The notes beneath the pieces were generated by a model. That model saw only the letters and a program-made list of their open reading frames with translations, was not told where the DNA came from and ran no database searches. Both the position numbers and the translations under genes were made by a program. This document shows, one piece after another, positions 41,030 through 50,739 of a stretch of 64,000 nt of DNA (position 1 is the stretch's first letter; each line of letters begins with the position of its first letter). This stretch comes from Herbaspirillum sp. ASV7. Lineage in GTDB: Bacteria; Pseudomonadota; Gammaproteobacteria; Burkholderiales; Burkholderiaceae_D. The stretch lies in contig NZ_JAELUH010000003.1 of the NCBI RefSeq assembly GCF_016429215.1, positions 123,674 through 187,673 on the forward strand, in the 5' to 3' direction.

Positions 41030-43795
41030 TCAGTGCTCCTGCTTCTTCAGCAACAACACCGACAGCCCCAGGATCACCGGCACCGCTGCCAGCAGGGGCC
41101 AGAACGACGTGCCCAGGTCCGACAGCGTGAGCGCCTTGCTGAAGACGCCCCGGCTGATGTCGAGGAAATGCGTGGCCGGATAGAGCTGGCCGATCACCGC
41201 CCCCGCCCCTTCCAGCGATGATACGGGATTGAGCAGGCCGGCAAACTGCACGCAGGGAATGAGGGTGCCGATCATGGTCACGAACAGTGCCGCGATCTGG
41301 CTCTGGGTAAAGGTCGAGGCCAGCAGGCCGAAGCCGGTCGAACAGACGATGAACACCAGCGCCGCCAATGAGAGCGTGAGGAAGCTGCCCTTCAGGGGAA
41401 CATCGAACACGGTCACCGCCAGCAGCACCAGCAGCAGGAAGTTGAGCATGCCCAGCAGCAGGTAGGGCAACTGCTTGCCCAGCAAGAATTCGGTGCGCGT
41501 GACCGGCGTGACATACAGGTTGAGGATGGAGCCCAGCTCCTTCTCACGCACCACCGACAGGGCCGTCAGCATGGCCGGGATCATCATCAGCAGCATCGGG
41601 ATGATGGCCGGCACCATGGCCGGCAGGCTCTTCACATCCGGGTTGTAGCGATAGCGCGTCTCGATGGTACTGGGTGTGGCCAGGGTCTGGCCGAGGCGAT
41701 GGATGGCCATGTCGGCCAGCCACAGCTGGTGCATGCCCTGTACATAGCCGCGCACGGTCTCGGCGCGGGTCGGCATGGCACCGTCGCCCCAGGCACCGAT
41801 CTCGACCGCCTTGCCGCGCGCGATGTCGCGGGCAAAGCCGGGCGGGATCTCGATGGCCAGCGATATCTCGCCGCTGCGCATGCGCCGGTCCAGGTCCTGG
41901 TAGTCGCTCAGGGGCGGCTTCTCGATGAAATAGCGCGAGCCCGATAGGTTCAGCGCATAGTTCTGGCTCAGCCCGGTCTGGTCCAGGTCGAGCACGGCGT
42001 AGCTGAGGTTTTCCACGTCCAGGTTGATGCCGTAACCGATGATGAACATCAGGATCGCCGTGCCCAGCAAGGCCAGCGTGGCCCGTACCGGATCGCGCCG
42101 CAACTCCAGGCTCTCGCGCTGGCTGTAGCTCAGGGCACGCCGCAGGCGGATGCCAAGGCCGCTGCGCGGGTCAGGCTTGGCAGGCTGGATCGGAGACGCT
42201 GCCAACGCTGCCTGGGGTGCGACGGTATCAGGCGACGACGCCTTGCCTGAGGCTTCTTCCAGATAGGCGATGAAGGCCTGCTCCAGGGTGGCCGCACCGC
42301 GCTGGCGGATCAGTTCGTCCGGGGTGGCGCTGACCAGCACGCGCCCGGCATGCATGAGCGAGATGCGGTCGCAACGCTGCGCCTCGTTCATGAAATGGGT
42401 GGAGATGAAGATGGTCACCCGGTCCTGACGCGCCAGGTCGATCATCAGTTGCCAGAACATGTCGCGGGCGATCGGATCAACGCCGGAGGTGGGCTCGTCC
42501 AGGATCAGCAACTCTGGCTTGTGCACCATTGCCACGGTCAGCGAGAGGCGCTGGCGTATGCCCAGCGGCAGGCTCTCGGGCAGGTTGTCGAGCACCTCCA
42601 GCAAGCCGAAACGCTGCGCCATCTCCTGCGTGCGGGCAGCGATCTCCCCCTCCGGCACGCGGTACAGGCGCGCATGCAGCACCAGGTTCTGGCGCACGCT
42701 CAGCTCGCCATACAACGAAAACGCCTGCGACATGTAACCCACGCGGGCGCGCGTGGCCATGTCACGCGGATCGACTTCCCGCCCGAACAACCAGGCCTGG
42801 CCCTCGGTGGCTTGCAAGAGACCGGTGAGCATCTTCATGGTGGTCGACTTGCCGCAGCCATTGGAGCCCAGGAAGCCGAAGATCTCGCCACGCCGGATGC
42901 GGAAATCCACATGATCGACCGCCACGAAATCACCGAAACGCATCGTCAGGCCGCGCGCCTCGATGGCGATCTCCCCTGCCCCATCCTCGGCCAGCGGCGT
43001 CACCTGGACCGCGTGATGACCGCGCCGCTTTTCTTCCGGCAGCAAGGCGATGAAGGCCTGTTCCAGCGAATCGGTGGCGGTGCGCCGATGCAGCTCGGCC
43101 GGCGTGCCGGTGGCCAGCACGCGGCCGCCGTCCATAGCGACCAGCCAGTCGAAGCGGTCGGCCTCTTCCATGTAGGCCGTGGCGACGATGACGCTCATGC
43201 CCGGCCGCTGCCGGCGGATGCGCTCGATCAGCTCCCAGAACTGCGCGCGCGAGAGCGGATCGACACCGGTGGTGGGCTCGTCCAGGATCAGCAGGTCGGG
43301 ATCGTGGATCAGGGCGCAGCACAGGCCCAGCTTCTGCTTCATGCCGCCCGAGAGCTTGCCGGCCGGACGCGCCAGGAAGGCATCCAGGCCCGTACCCCGG
43401 GTCAGTTCATCGATGCGACGACGACGCTCGGCGCCATCCTGGCCGAACAGGCGGCCGAAGAATTGCAGGTTTTCTTCCACCGACAGGGTGGGATAGAGAT
43501 TCTTGCCCAGGCCCTGCGGCATGTAGGCGATGCGCGGGCAAGCCAGTTGCCGATGGTGGCGCTGCCGCATGTCACCCTCCAGCACAGACAGCTGCCCCTG
43601 CTGCAGGGCGCGCGCGCCCGACACCAGCGACAGCAGGCTGGACTTGCCCACGCCGTCGGGCCCGATCAGGCCGACCATGCGGCCGGCCGGGATGTCCAGC
43701 GACACGGCATCCAGCGCCAGCGTGGCACCGTAACGCAGAGACACCTGCTCCAGGCGCGCCACGCAGGAGTCGCCCCGGGCCGGTGGCAGGGTCAT
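41030..43795 (-). CDS. RbbA-like fusion: two ABC ATPase domains plus ABC-2 permease
   Basis: A 921-residue protein in three parts. The first ATPase domain (about 1-240) has Walker [11 protein letters not shown], signature [10 protein letters not shown] and Walker [14 protein letters not shown]. The second (about 285-510) has Walker [13 protein letters not shown], the [10 protein letters not shown] signature variant in place of LSGGQ, Walker [14 protein letters not shown] and H-loop STHFMNE. An ABC-2 membrane domain runs from about 560 to the end, with a periplasmic loop between helices. This matches RbbA/YhiH. It overlaps the HlyD gene by 4 bp (ATGA). RbbA was described as ribosome-associated, but the operon here argues for export. 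Confidence 0.9.
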   Translation of the reverse strand: MTLPPARGDSCVARLEQVSLRYGATLALDAVSLDIPAGRMVGLIGPDGVGKSSLLSLVSGARALQQGQLSVLEGDMRQRHHRQLACPRIAYMPQGLGKNLYPTLSVEENLQFFGRLFGQDGAERRRRIDELTRGTGLDAFLARPAGKLSGGMKQKLGLCCALIHDPDLLILDEPTTGVDPLSRAQFWELIERIRRQRPGMSVIVATAYMEEADRFDWLVAMDGGRVLATGTPAELHRRTATDSLEQAFIALLPEEKRRGHHAVQVTPLAEDGAGEIAIEARGLTMRFGDFVAVDHVDFRIRRGEIFGFLGSNGCGKSTTMKMLTGLLQATEGQAWLFGREVDPRDMATRARVGYMSQAFSLYGELSVRQNLVLHARLYRVPEGEIAARTQEMAQRFGLLEVLDNLPESLPLGIRQRLSLTVAMVHKPELLILDEPTSGVDPIARDMFWQLMIDLARQDRVTIFISTHFMNEAQRCDRISLMHAGRVLVSATPDELIRQRGAATLEQAFIAYLEEASGKASSPDTVAPQAALAASPIQPAKPDPRSGLGIRLRRALSYSQRESLELRRDPVRATLALLGTAILMFIIGYGINLDVENLSYAVLDLDQTGLSQNYALNLSGSRYFIEKPPLSDYQDLDRRMRSGEISLAIEIPPGFARDIARGKAVEIGAWGDGAMPTRAETVRGYVQGMHQLWLADMAIHRLGQTLATPSTIETRYRYNPDVKSLPAMVPAIIPMLLMMIPAMLTALSVVREKELGSILNLYVTPVTRTEFLLGKQLPYLLLGMLNFLLLVLLAVTVFDVPLKGSFLTLSLAALVFIVCSTGFGLLASTFTQSQIAALFVTMIGTLIPCVQFAGLLNPVSSLEGAGAVIGQLYPATHFLDISRGVFSKALTLSDLGTSFWPLLAAVPVILGLSVLLLKKQEH

Positions 43796-44874
43796 TGCGG
43801 GACCTTCACGGCCAGTGCATCAGGCCAGGGCCTGGCGGGATCGGTGCGCACCCAGGCCACGCCCGGCAGGCCGGTCTTGACCAGCGTCAGGTGCTTTTGC
43901 AGCAGCGCCGGATCGATCTGGGCCTTGACGCGGAACATCAGCTTCTGGCGTTCGCTGGCCGTCTCCACCGTCTTGGGCGTGAACTGCGCGGTGCTGGCCA
44001 CGAAGGACAACTTGGCCGGGATCACATACTGGGGCGCGGCATCGAGCACGATGCGCGCCTCGCTGCCCAGGGCCAGCTTGCCAGCGGTAGCCTCGGGCAC
44101 GAAGAAGGTCATGTAGACATCGCCCAGGTCCACCAGGTTGAGTACCTTGCCGCCCGCCCCCAGCACCTCGCCGGGCTGGGCAATGCGATATTGCACGCGC
44201 CCGGCGCGCGGTGCGGCCAGGGCACTGTCATCGATATCGACCTTGATACGCTGGACCGTTGCCAGCGCCGCCGTCACGGTGGAACGGGCGCCGCTGACCT
44301 GGGTACGCGCCGCCACCACGGCGGCCTGCGCCGCCGTCACCTGGGCGCGCGATGCCGTCACTGCCGCCGCCATACCGAGCACGCGGGCGCGGTCGTCATC
44401 GAGCTCCTGCACCGATGAGGCCCCTTCCTTCACCAGCACCTCCGAGCGCGACAGGCGACGCCGCGCCGCATCCAGCTCGCTCTCGCGTTGCGCGGCCTGG
44501 GCCAGGGCCGCCTGATAGTCACTCTCGCGCACGGCCACCTGGGCCTCGGCACTGGCCACCGCCGACACCGATTGTTGCTGGCGCGCCTGGGCCTCATCAC
44601 GCTGCGCCTCCAGCGACAATACCTGCATGCGCGCCAGGGTCTGGCCGGCACTCACGAAATCGCCCTCATTGACCAGGATGGCCTCGACCCGCCCGGCCAG
44701 CTTGGTGGCGACATCGACCTCGGTGGCCTCGATGCGGCCATTGCCACTGGCAAAGCCCTCGCCGGGACCGGTGTGATGCAGGTGCTGCCAGGCATAGACG
44801 GCGCCACCGGCGCACAGCAAGACGAGCGCGCCGACGATCCATTTCTTGTTATCGATGGAGAGAGTCATGATCAT
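43792..44874 (-). CDS. HlyD-family periplasmic adaptor (membrane fusion protein)
   Basis: A 360-residue adaptor with one N-terminal transmembrane anchor ([18 protein letters not shown]). A biotinyl-lipoyl half ([20 protein letters not shown] near 45) precedes a long alpha-helical coiled coil (about 90-205, [24 protein letters not shown], Ala/Glu/Arg rich). The second lipoyl half and beta-barrel ([20 protein letters not shown] near 210) follow. It bridges the inner-membrane ABC part and the NodT outer-membrane factor. The ATG overlaps the outer-membrane-factor stop by 4 bp. Confidence 0.9.
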   Translation of the reverse strand: MIMTLSIDNKKWIVGALVLLCAGGAVYAWQHLHHTGPGEGFASGNGRIEATEVDVATKLAGRVEAILVNEGDFVSAGQTLARMQVLSLEAQRDEAQARQQQSVSAVASAEAQVAVRESDYQAALAQAAQRESELDAARRRLSRSEVLVKEGASSVQELDDDRARVLGMAAAVTASRAQVTAAQAAVVAARTQVSGARSTVTAALATVQRIKVDIDDSALAAPRAGRVQYRIAQPGEVLGAGGKVLNLVDLGDVYMTFFVPEATAGKLALGSEARIVLDAAPQYVIPAKLSFVASTAQFTPKTVETASERQKLMFRVKAQIDPALLQKHLTLVKTGLPGVAWVRTDPARPWPDALAVKVPQ

Positions 44875-46319
44875 GAACCCGAACGAGGGAGGAACGGTGA
44901 AGCGGCCGTGACAGCGTCGCCCCCGAGTGCCGCATACAGCGCCACCGACGAGGACAGCAAGGCACGCCGGATCTGCACCAGTTGCTGCTGGGCCGAGAGC
45001 AGGTCGCGCTGGGCGTCGAGCACATCGAGGAAAGGCGCGGCGCCGTTGTCATAGCGCAGTGCCGACAGGCGCGCACGCTCGCCCTGCACGCGCACGGCGG
45101 TCTGGGCAATGGCCAGTTGCTCGGCCAGGCGCTGACGCGCCGAAAGCGCATCGGCCACATCGCGGAAGGCTGCCTGCACGCTCTTCTCGTAACTGGCCTC
45201 GGCGATATCGCGACGCACCTCCGCCAGGTCGAGATTGTTGCGCAAGCGCCCGCCGGTAAAGATCGGCAGCGAAATGCTGGGCGAGAAGCTCCAGGCGTGG
45301 CTGCCATCGCGGAACAGGCCGCTCAGTTCGGCGCTGGCGCTGCCCAGGTTGCCGGTCAACGAAATGCTCGGGAAGAAGGCCGCACGTGCGGCGCCGATAT
45401 TGGCATTGGCCGCGATCAGCCGGTGCTCGGCCGCCGCCACGTCGGGACGACGCACCAGCAGCAGCGACGGCAGACCCGGCTGCAGCGGCGCGAAGGCCAT
45501 GTCCAGTGCGGTACGCGCCTGCCCCACCGGCAGATCGAGGGGACTGCCAACCAGCAGGCTCAGGGCGTTGAGGCGCTGTTCGCGCTGCTGCTCCAGTTGC
45601 GCGCCCAGGGCCTGGGCTTGGGTGAGCAGGGTTTCGATCTGGGTCAGGTTCAGGCGTGAGGTCGCCCCCACCTCGACGCGGCGCGAGAAGATGCGAAAGC
45701 TCTCTTGCCGGCTGGCGATGGTCTCGCGGGCAATCGCCAGGCGTTCATCCAGTTCAGCCAGTTCCAGATAGGCATCGGCGACCTGCCCCACCAGGCTCAG
45801 GGCCGCCGCACGACGCGTGGCCTCGCTGGCACGGGCATTTTCCAGCGCGGCATCATCGAGGCTGCGCAAGCGGCCCCACAGGTCGATCTCCCAGGTAGAC
45901 AAGCCCAGGCCGGCCTGATAGGCGCTACCCACCAGGGGCTTGCCGGTGAGGTTGAGGTCGGCCGGCGTGCGCGAACGGTCGACCCCGGCCTGGGCGCCGA
46001 TGGTGGGGAACAGGTCGGCACGCTGGATGCCATAGAGCGCGCGCGCCTCCTCGACCCGCAAGGCGGCCACGCGCAGATCGCGGTTGTTGGCGAGCGCCTG
46101 CGCGATCAGGGCTTGCAGACGGGGATCGGTAAAGTAGTCACGCCAAGGCAAAGGCTCGGCGGCATCCACCTCGCTGGCTGCAGACGACGAATAGTGCGTC
46201 GCCACCGGCGCAGCAGGTCGCTGGTAGTCCGGTGCCATCGACTGGCACGCCGCCAGCAGCAAGGGCAAGGCGACCAGGGCGATACGTATTCTCGAAGCGG
46301 GATCGCACATCGTAGGCAT
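44871..46319 (-). CDS. NodT-family outer-membrane efflux lipoprotein
   Basis: A 482-residue TolC-like outer-membrane factor with a lipoprotein signal ([13 protein letters not shown], lipidated Cys near residue 25) and the typical mature start [12 protein letters not shown]. Two OEP domains follow, with conserved [20 protein letters not shown] and [15 protein letters not shown]. The C-terminal helical repeat ends near [19 protein letters not shown]. It is the first gene of the exporter operon. An in-frame ATG three codons later is an alternative start. Confidence 0.9.
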   Translation of the reverse strand: MPTMCDPASRIRIALVALPLLLAACQSMAPDYQRPAAPVATHYSSSAASEVDAAEPLPWRDYFTDPRLQALIAQALANNRDLRVAALRVEEARALYGIQRADLFPTIGAQAGVDRSRTPADLNLTGKPLVGSAYQAGLGLSTWEIDLWGRLRSLDDAALENARASEATRRAAALSLVGQVADAYLELAELDERLAIARETIASRQESFRIFSRRVEVGATSRLNLTQIETLLTQAQALGAQLEQQREQRLNALSLLVGSPLDLPVGQARTALDMAFAPLQPGLPSLLLVRRPDVAAAEHRLIAANANIGAARAAFFPSISLTGNLGSASAELSGLFRDGSHAWSFSPSISLPIFTGGRLRNNLDLAEVRRDIAEASYEKSVQAAFRDVADALSARQRLAEQLAIAQTAVRVQGERARLSALRYDNGAAPFLDVLDAQRDLLSAQQQLVQIRRALLSSSVALYAALGGDAVTAASPFLPRSGS

Positions 46320-46689
46320 CGGCAGAAGCGGGTAATGTGGTGACGGAGTTCGTCTTTTATGTCCACATTATGAAGAGGCTTGTGGGGGCTGCCATTGATG
46401 TGCGTCAGGTTACTGACTGGTGGGTCGGTAATTTTTTGTGCGGGTGGGATGACGAAGATGGTGGTGATCCAGAGGACGTTATCGGTGCTACGGCACACGC
46501 CCAGGTTTGATGGATGAAGTCAGTCTGCCCTCAGTCGTCCCCCATATCGGTGTCCTCGGCAGGATGGGTCAGCCGTCGAATCGTCAAGGCGCAGCGCTGT
46601 TGGATCAAGACATTGATTTGCTCAAGCACGGCATGGCCGGCAAAGCCTTTGTCTGGCGCTTGCTCAACGGACCGGTAAGCAAACAATAT

Positions 46690-46755
46690 TTCCCGATCGG
46701 GAATATTACGCACGATCAGGACCGGGAATGATCAAAAATTTACCGATCGGGAAAT
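46690..46755. promoter_or_regulatory. Orphan pair of palindromic operators in a gene-poor region
   Basis: Perfect palindrome TTCCCGATCGGGAA at 46690-46703 and near-perfect ATTTaCCGATCGGGAAAT at 46738-46755, 48 bp apart. This resembles autoregulatory operator pairs of small XRE/HipB-type antitoxins. No such gene flanks it. The surrounding 46320-46874 gap holds only a 60-codon minus-strand frame (46531-46713, GTG start inside the palindrome) and a 74-codon plus-strand frame (46507-46731), neither of which I recognise. Confidence 0.5.
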
Positions 46756-46874
46756 AATCAGCAGCCATCTTCTTGGTCTGCCTTGCAGAGTCAACTGCCT
46801 ACCCACTTGCGGGGCGGCATTTGCAAAGGCCTGATGCTGCCGCCCGGGATGAGAATGTTGCCGCCGCCCCTGCC

Positions 46875-47243
46875 CTACTGCGCCACGCCCACCTGATCCA
46901 CATAGTGCCGGACCTCGGTGGAGACCGCATCAAACAGTCCCTGCAGTTCCGCCAGGCGCGGCTGGGCGCTCTGCGGCGGTTCTGCGCGCGACTGGACTTC
47001 GATGGACTTGAGCATCTCGGTGAGCTCGGCGGCGCCCACCAGGGCCGTCATGCTCTTGAGGCTGTGGGCCTCGCGCTTGACCTGCGCGGCTTCGTCGGCA
47101 AGGATGGCCGCTTCCAGGCGGGCAAACGTGGCCGGCGCGCTCTTGGCAAAGGTACCGAACATGTGCCGGCAAGCGGCAACATCGCCCCCCATGGCGTCGA
47201 GCAAGGGCTCGGGGTTGATGTGCTGGTATCGGTTGTCGTTCAC
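46875..47243 (-). CDS. Stand-alone Hpt phosphotransfer protein
   Basis: A 122-residue four-helix Hpt domain with phosphorylatable His60 in REAHSLKSMTALVGA, the canonical HxLK[S/G] context, and flanking helices LLDAMGGDVAACRHMFGTF and ELTEMLKSIEVQS. It starts at a GTG behind GGGAGA. No sensor kinase or response regulator lies nearby, so it is an orphan relay protein that would shuttle phosphate between a hybrid kinase and a distant regulator. Confidence 0.85.
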   Translation of the reverse strand: MNDNRYQHINPEPLLDAMGGDVAACRHMFGTFAKSAPATFARLEAAILADEAAQVKREAHSLKSMTALVGAAELTEMLKSIEVQSRAEPPQSAQPRLAELQGLFDAVSTEVRHYVDQVGVAQ

Positions 47244-47392
47244 GTGTTTCTCCCTGTGGCCCGACGCAATATACGCAAATATTGCTTTGCTACCAATAGT
47301 TTTTGAGCGTCTTCCTGCGTTATGGCAATGATGTCAGACGTTTCGCGCGCTATCGGAAGACTTTCTCACAGATAGTAACGCAAGCAGAGGGC

Positions 47393-47427
47393 AAAAAAAA
47401 TGCTGCCCGCGACGCGGGCAGCATTTC
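47393..47427 (-). terminator. Rho-independent terminator of the Hsp20 gene
   Basis: On the minus strand ATGCTGCCCGC-GTC-GCGGGCAGCAT followed by eight T, 20 bp beyond the hsp20 stop. Confidence 0.9.
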
Positions 47428-47447
47428 CAGCGGCCGCCGATACAAAA

Positions 47448-47903
47448 TCAGGCGGCCACGCGTTCCAGGCGTTGGACGTTGTCGTCACCGGCGCCGATCT
47501 CGATCTTGCGCGGCTTCAGGGCCTCGGGGATTTCGCGCACCAGTTCGATGTTGAGCAGGCCATTCTCCAGGCTGGCACCGACCACCTTGATGTGGTTGGC
47601 CAGCTGGAAGCGCTGTTCGAAGTCGCGTGCGGCGATGCCACGGTGCAGGAAGTTGACCTGCTTGTCTTCCTTCTGCTTGCGGCCGGTGATCTTCAGGGTT
47701 TCGTTCTCGGTCTCGATGTCGATCTCGCTGCGGGCAAAGCCGGCGACGGCCATCGTGATGCGGTATTTGTCTTCGGCCACCAGTTCGATGTTGTACGGCG
47801 GGTAGCTGGGCTGATCGGTACGCTGGGCGTTGTCGAACATCTGGGCCAGGCGATCGAAGCCGATGGCGGTACGGTACAGGGGGGAGAGATCAAAAGTACG
47901 CAT
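47448..47903 (-). CDS. Small heat-shock protein (Hsp20/IbpA type)
   Basis: A 151-residue alpha-crystallin-domain chaperone. It begins MRTFDLSPLYRTAIGFDRLA, typical of class A bacterial small HSPs (IbpA/B, HspH). The crystallin domain covers about 38-130 (YNIELVAEDKYRITMAVAGF, and RDFEQRFQLANHIKVVGASL). The C-terminal IxI-like anchor is KIEIGAG. It would hold unfolding proteins during heat stress. A sigma-32-type promoter and a possible RNA thermometer lie upstream, and a strong terminator follows, so it is monocistronic. Confidence 0.93.
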   Translation of the reverse strand: MRTFDLSPLYRTAIGFDRLAQMFDNAQRTDQPSYPPYNIELVAEDKYRITMAVAGFARSEIDIETENETLKITGRKQKEDKQVNFLHRGIAARDFEQRFQLANHIKVVGASLENGLLNIELVREIPEALKPRKIEIGAGDDNVQRLERVAA

Positions 47904-47999
47904 AAAAATATCCTTTCAGTTAAGCGATGTTTTCGTCGCAGACCTCAACATCGAGCATCTGCTGGTACCGATCTAGGGATGCGTTTTTGGCTTTTCAAG
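47904..47999 (-). promoter_or_regulatory. Sigma-32-like heat-shock promoter and possible ROSE-type leader
   Basis: Reading the minus strand: CTTGAAA (47993-47999), 14-nt spacer, CCCTAGAT (47971-47978), close to the sigma-32 consensus CTTGAAA / CCCCATnT. The ~65-nt leader contains a CGATGTT...AACATCG hairpin and then TCGCTTAACTGAAAGGATA directly before the ATG. In ROSE thermometers a U(U/C)GCU element pairs with AGGA. The promoter is well supported; the thermometer is a candidate only. Confidence 0.65.
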
Positions 48000-48010
48000 A
48001 GATTTTTTTC

Positions 48011-48042
48011 AAAAAAAATCGGGATGCGCACATCCCGATTTT
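48011..48042 (-). terminator. Rho-independent terminator of the azoreductase operon
   Basis: Minus strand AAAATCGGGATG-TGCG-CATCCCGATTTT plus T-run, 19 bp beyond the azoreductase stop. It isolates the hsp20 promoter from read-through. Confidence 0.9.
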
Positions 48043-48060
48043 CCCTCTGGAAATCCGCGG

Positions 48061-48675
48061 TCAAGCCCTTGAAAAATCGCCATCCAGCACCACCGCGATG
48101 CGCTCGCGCTCGGCCCGTACCGCCGCCCCGCCGGCGGCCAGGCCCTCCATGCTGTAGAAGCGCAGGTCATGCAAGCCGATAGTGGCCAAGGCCGCCCTCA
48201 GGTAGGGCGTGAGGAAATCCGGCTGGCCTGCCGTCGTACCGCTAAAGCGTCCGCCGGAGACGACGCCCACATACACCGGCCGGTCACGCAGCAAGCCGAC
48301 CTTGCCGTCGGGAGTGATGGCAAAGCTGCGCCGCACGCGCACCACATGGTCGATCCAGGCCTTCAGGGTCGAAGGCAGCGTGTAATTGTGCATGGGCGTG
48401 CCGATGACCACGGCATCGGCCGCGTCCAGCTCGACGATCAACTGCTCCGACAGGGCCAGCGTACCCGCGGCCTGGTCGTCATCGACGGCCACCGGCGAGC
48501 CCAGCGCGTCGGCATAGTCGGCATCGACGTGGGGGATGGCATCGCCATGCAGGTCGCGCACGCTGATGCGGGCACTGCCACTGCGCGCGACCAGGCGGGC
48601 GACGATCTGTTGCGACAGCCACCAGGCATTGGAAGCTTGCTGGCGCGGGCTGGCTTGCAGATGCAGGATCTTCAT
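48061..48675 (-). CDS. FMN-dependent NADH:quinone reductase / azoreductase (AzoR family)
   Basis: A 204-residue flavodoxin-fold enzyme. The phosphate-binding loop is LQASPRQQASNAWWLSQ (SPR at 9-11). TPMHNYTLPSTLKAWIDHVV near residue 92 and the SGGRFSGT loop near 140 contact FMN in the family. It would reduce quinones or azo compounds with NADH. The ATG at 48675 overlaps the stop of the upstream GNAT gene by 4 bp, so the two are coupled. Their operon is divergent from a MocR regulator and may be under its control. Confidence 0.88.
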   Translation of the reverse strand: MKILHLQASPRQQASNAWWLSQQIVARLVARSGSARISVRDLHGDAIPHVDADYADALGSPVAVDDDQAAGTLALSEQLIVELDAADAVVIGTPMHNYTLPSTLKAWIDHVVRVRRSFAITPDGKVGLLRDRPVYVGVVSGGRFSGTTAGQPDFLTPYLRAALATIGLHDLRFYSMEGLAAGGAAVRAERERIAVVLDGDFSRA

Positions 48676-49178
48676 GCGGCGCCTCCCGGGAGCACGCCGA
48701 TGGGCTTGCCGAAGCGCAGCGAGCCGGTCAGCAGGCCCTGGCGGAAATAGAAACGCTGCGCCAGCGCATTGGCCATGCCCGTATCGAGTACCAGGCGCAC
48801 GCACCCGGCCTGCAAGGCCACACCCTCCAGCGCCTTGAGCAGCCGCTCACCCCAACGCTTGCCGCGCTGCTCGCTGGCCGAGACCAGGTCGTCGACGTAG
48901 AGGAACTTGCCATACACCAGGTTCTCCTGGAAGCGATAGCCGGCCAGGGCCACGACCTGGTCGCCCTCCCACGCCGCCAGGATGCGGTAGTCCTGGCGGG
49001 CCTGGCGGCCGATGCGGTCGAGGAACTCGTCCTCGTTCTTCAGATGGGGACGCAACTCGTGCATGACGGCAAAGCAGGCGCGCTGCTCGACCTCGGTATC
49101 GGCATGGCGCAAGGCGACGTCCTCGATGCGCCAGTCGGCGCAGCAGGTAGCGGGACTGGTAGGGGCGGGATGATGCAT
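48672..49178 (-). CDS. GNAT family N-acetyltransferase
   Basis: A 168-residue acetyltransferase. The acetyl-CoA motif region is KRWGERLLKALEGVALQAG (about 108-127) after FLYVDDLVSASEQRG, and LVLDTGMANALAQRFYFRQG is motif B. It lacks signal or membrane segments. The ATG follows GGAGAG. It is translationally coupled to azoreductase and divergent from the MocR gene, with a 94-bp gap. Substrate unknown. Confidence 0.85.
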   Translation of the reverse strand: MHHPAPTSPATCCADWRIEDVALRHADTEVEQRACFAVMHELRPHLKNEDEFLDRIGRQARQDYRILAAWEGDQVVALAGYRFQENLVYGKFLYVDDLVSASEQRGKRWGERLLKALEGVALQAGCVRLVLDTGMANALAQRFYFRQGLLTGSLRFGKPIGVLPGGAA

Positions 49179-49263
49179 GACTCTCCGTGGGAATGGCTGG
49201 ATCGGAAGAGCATCATGCTAAGGCGCCGATGGCATAATCAGGAGATCCAAGAAACGAAATTCC

Positions 49264-49274
49264 GACTAGGCCAT
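49264..49274. promoter_or_regulatory. Candidate MocR operator overlapping the regulator start
   Basis: GACTAGGCCAT overlaps the first two bases of the MocR ATG. The same 11-mer occurs as an inverted pair at 50740-50786 after the MocR gene. Binding here would block the regulator's own translation start region or promoter. A CATAAT-like -10 lies near 49231. Confidence 0.6.
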
Positions 49275-50733
49275 GATTTCCACCACCAGCGCCGCGCCCT
49301 CCTTCCTGAGCCTCAACGCCGCCAGCGATGAGCCCTACTATCGCCAGATCTATCATCGCCTGCGCAGCGCCGTGGCCGATGGCTTGCTGCATCCCGGCGA
49401 CCGCATCCCCTCGGCGCGTGCCCTGGCCGTGGAGCTGGGCCTGGCACGCGGCACGGTGGAGAGCGCCTACGCGCTACTGGCGGCCGAAGGCTATATCGAG
49501 GCACGCGGACAGGCCGGCACCGTGGTGGCGGCCGGCGTGCAGACCCGGCCACCAGGCCAGAGCGCCACCGCAGGCCCGGCTTCAATACGAACACGCCAGC
49601 GCGCGCAGACGATGGATGACACCCAGGCCGAGTCGTACGGCCCGCGCCCCTTCCAGATGGGCATCCCGGCGCTAGATGCGTTTCCGCGCAAGCTGTGGGC
49701 GCGGCTGGGCGCGCGCGTGGCGCGTGCCACCCAGCCGGCCGACATGCTCTATCCGCCCATTGCCGGACTGGCACGGCTGCGCATCGAAATCGCCCGTTAC
49801 CTGCAGGTCTCGCGTGGCCTGGTGTGCCGGCCGGAGCAGGTCTTCATCACGGCGGGCTATCGCGATTCGCTCAACCTGATCTCGCGTGCCCTGTTGCAGC
49901 CCGGTGATCGGGTATGGGTGGAAGATCCCGGCTATGCGCCTATCGCGGCCCAGTTGCGCGCGGCAGGCATGCAACTGGTCGGAGTGCCGGTCGATGAAGA
50001 TGGCCTGCAGGTAACCAAGGGCCTGCAACTGGCGCCGCATGCACGTGCCGCCGTGGTCACGCCGGCGCACCAGAGCCCGGGCTGCATGGCACTCTCGCTG
50101 CAGCGGCGCCTGGCCCTGCTGGACTGGGCAGCGCGCCAGCAGGCCTGGATCGTGGAAGACGACTACGACGGCGAATACCGCTATGTGAGCCGTCCCCTGC
50201 CCGCCCTGAAAAGCCTGGACCGGGACGACCGCGTGCTCTATGCAGGCAGCTTCAGCAAGGTGCTGTTCCCGGCGATCCGGCTGGCCTACCTGGTGGTGCC
50301 GCTGGCCCAGGTGGAACGTTTCGAACAGACGACGCGGCTGTTCTCCAGCGCCAGCCCGGCCTTCACCCAACACGTGGTCGCCGACTTCATGGCCGAGGGC
50401 CATTTCGCCCGTCATATCCAGCGCATGCGCCGGCTCTATGGCGAGCGCCGCGCACTGGCCAGCGCTGGTCTGGCGGAGGTGCTGCAGCCGCATCTGCAGG
50501 TACAGTCGCCGCCGGGTGGCATGCATCTGCTGCTACGCCTGCAGGGACGCCGCTCCGATCACGCCCTGGCCGAAAAGATGCGCCAGGACGGCATGTTCAG
50601 CCGCGCGCTGTCCGAATGCCTGCTGGCCCCACGTCCGGGCGTGCCACCCATGCTCATGCTCAGCTTCACCAATATCGAAACCCGGCGACGTGCGCAGGAG
50701 CTGGGCGAGCGCATCCTGGCACTGCTGGCATGA
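49273..50733 (+). CDS. MocR/PdxR-type regulator (GntR winged helix fused to PLP aminotransferase fold)
   Basis: A 486-residue fusion. The N-terminal GntR winged helix (about 15-85; YYRQIYHRLRSAVADGLLHP and DRIPSARALAVELGLARGTV) joins a class-I aminotransferase domain (about 125-480). The PLP lysine lies in YAGSFSKVLFPAIRLAYLVV, and the Asp/Tyr region is WIVEDDYDGEYRY. Such proteins sense PLP or PLP-amino-acid adducts. The gene lies between the GNAT/azoreductase operon (divergent) and a carboxymuconolactone-decarboxylase-family gene, with shared operator words on both sides, so both are probable targets. Confidence 0.9.
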   Translation: MISTTSAAPSFLSLNAASDEPYYRQIYHRLRSAVADGLLHPGDRIPSARALAVELGLARGTVESAYALLAAEGYIEARGQAGTVVAAGVQTRPPGQSATAGPASIRTRQRAQTMDDTQAESYGPRPFQMGIPALDAFPRKLWARLGARVARATQPADMLYPPIAGLARLRIEIARYLQVSRGLVCRPEQVFITAGYRDSLNLISRALLQPGDRVWVEDPGYAPIAAQLRAAGMQLVGVPVDEDGLQVTKGLQLAPHARAAVVTPAHQSPGCMALSLQRRLALLDWAARQQAWIVEDDYDGEYRYVSRPLPALKSLDRDDRVLYAGSFSKVLFPAIRLAYLVVPLAQVERFEQTTRLFSSASPAFTQHVVADFMAEGHFARHIQRMRRLYGERRALASAGLAEVLQPHLQVQSPPGGMHLLLRLQGRRSDHALAEKMRQDGMFSRALSECLLAPRPGVPPMLMLSFTNIETRRRAQELGERILALLA

Positions 50734-50739
50734 AATGAC

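Noticed and set aside
43792..43797. Apparent frame error at gene junctions with overlapping stops and starts in the exporter operon
   Set aside because: These are normal ATGA couplings; all frames are intact on both sides.
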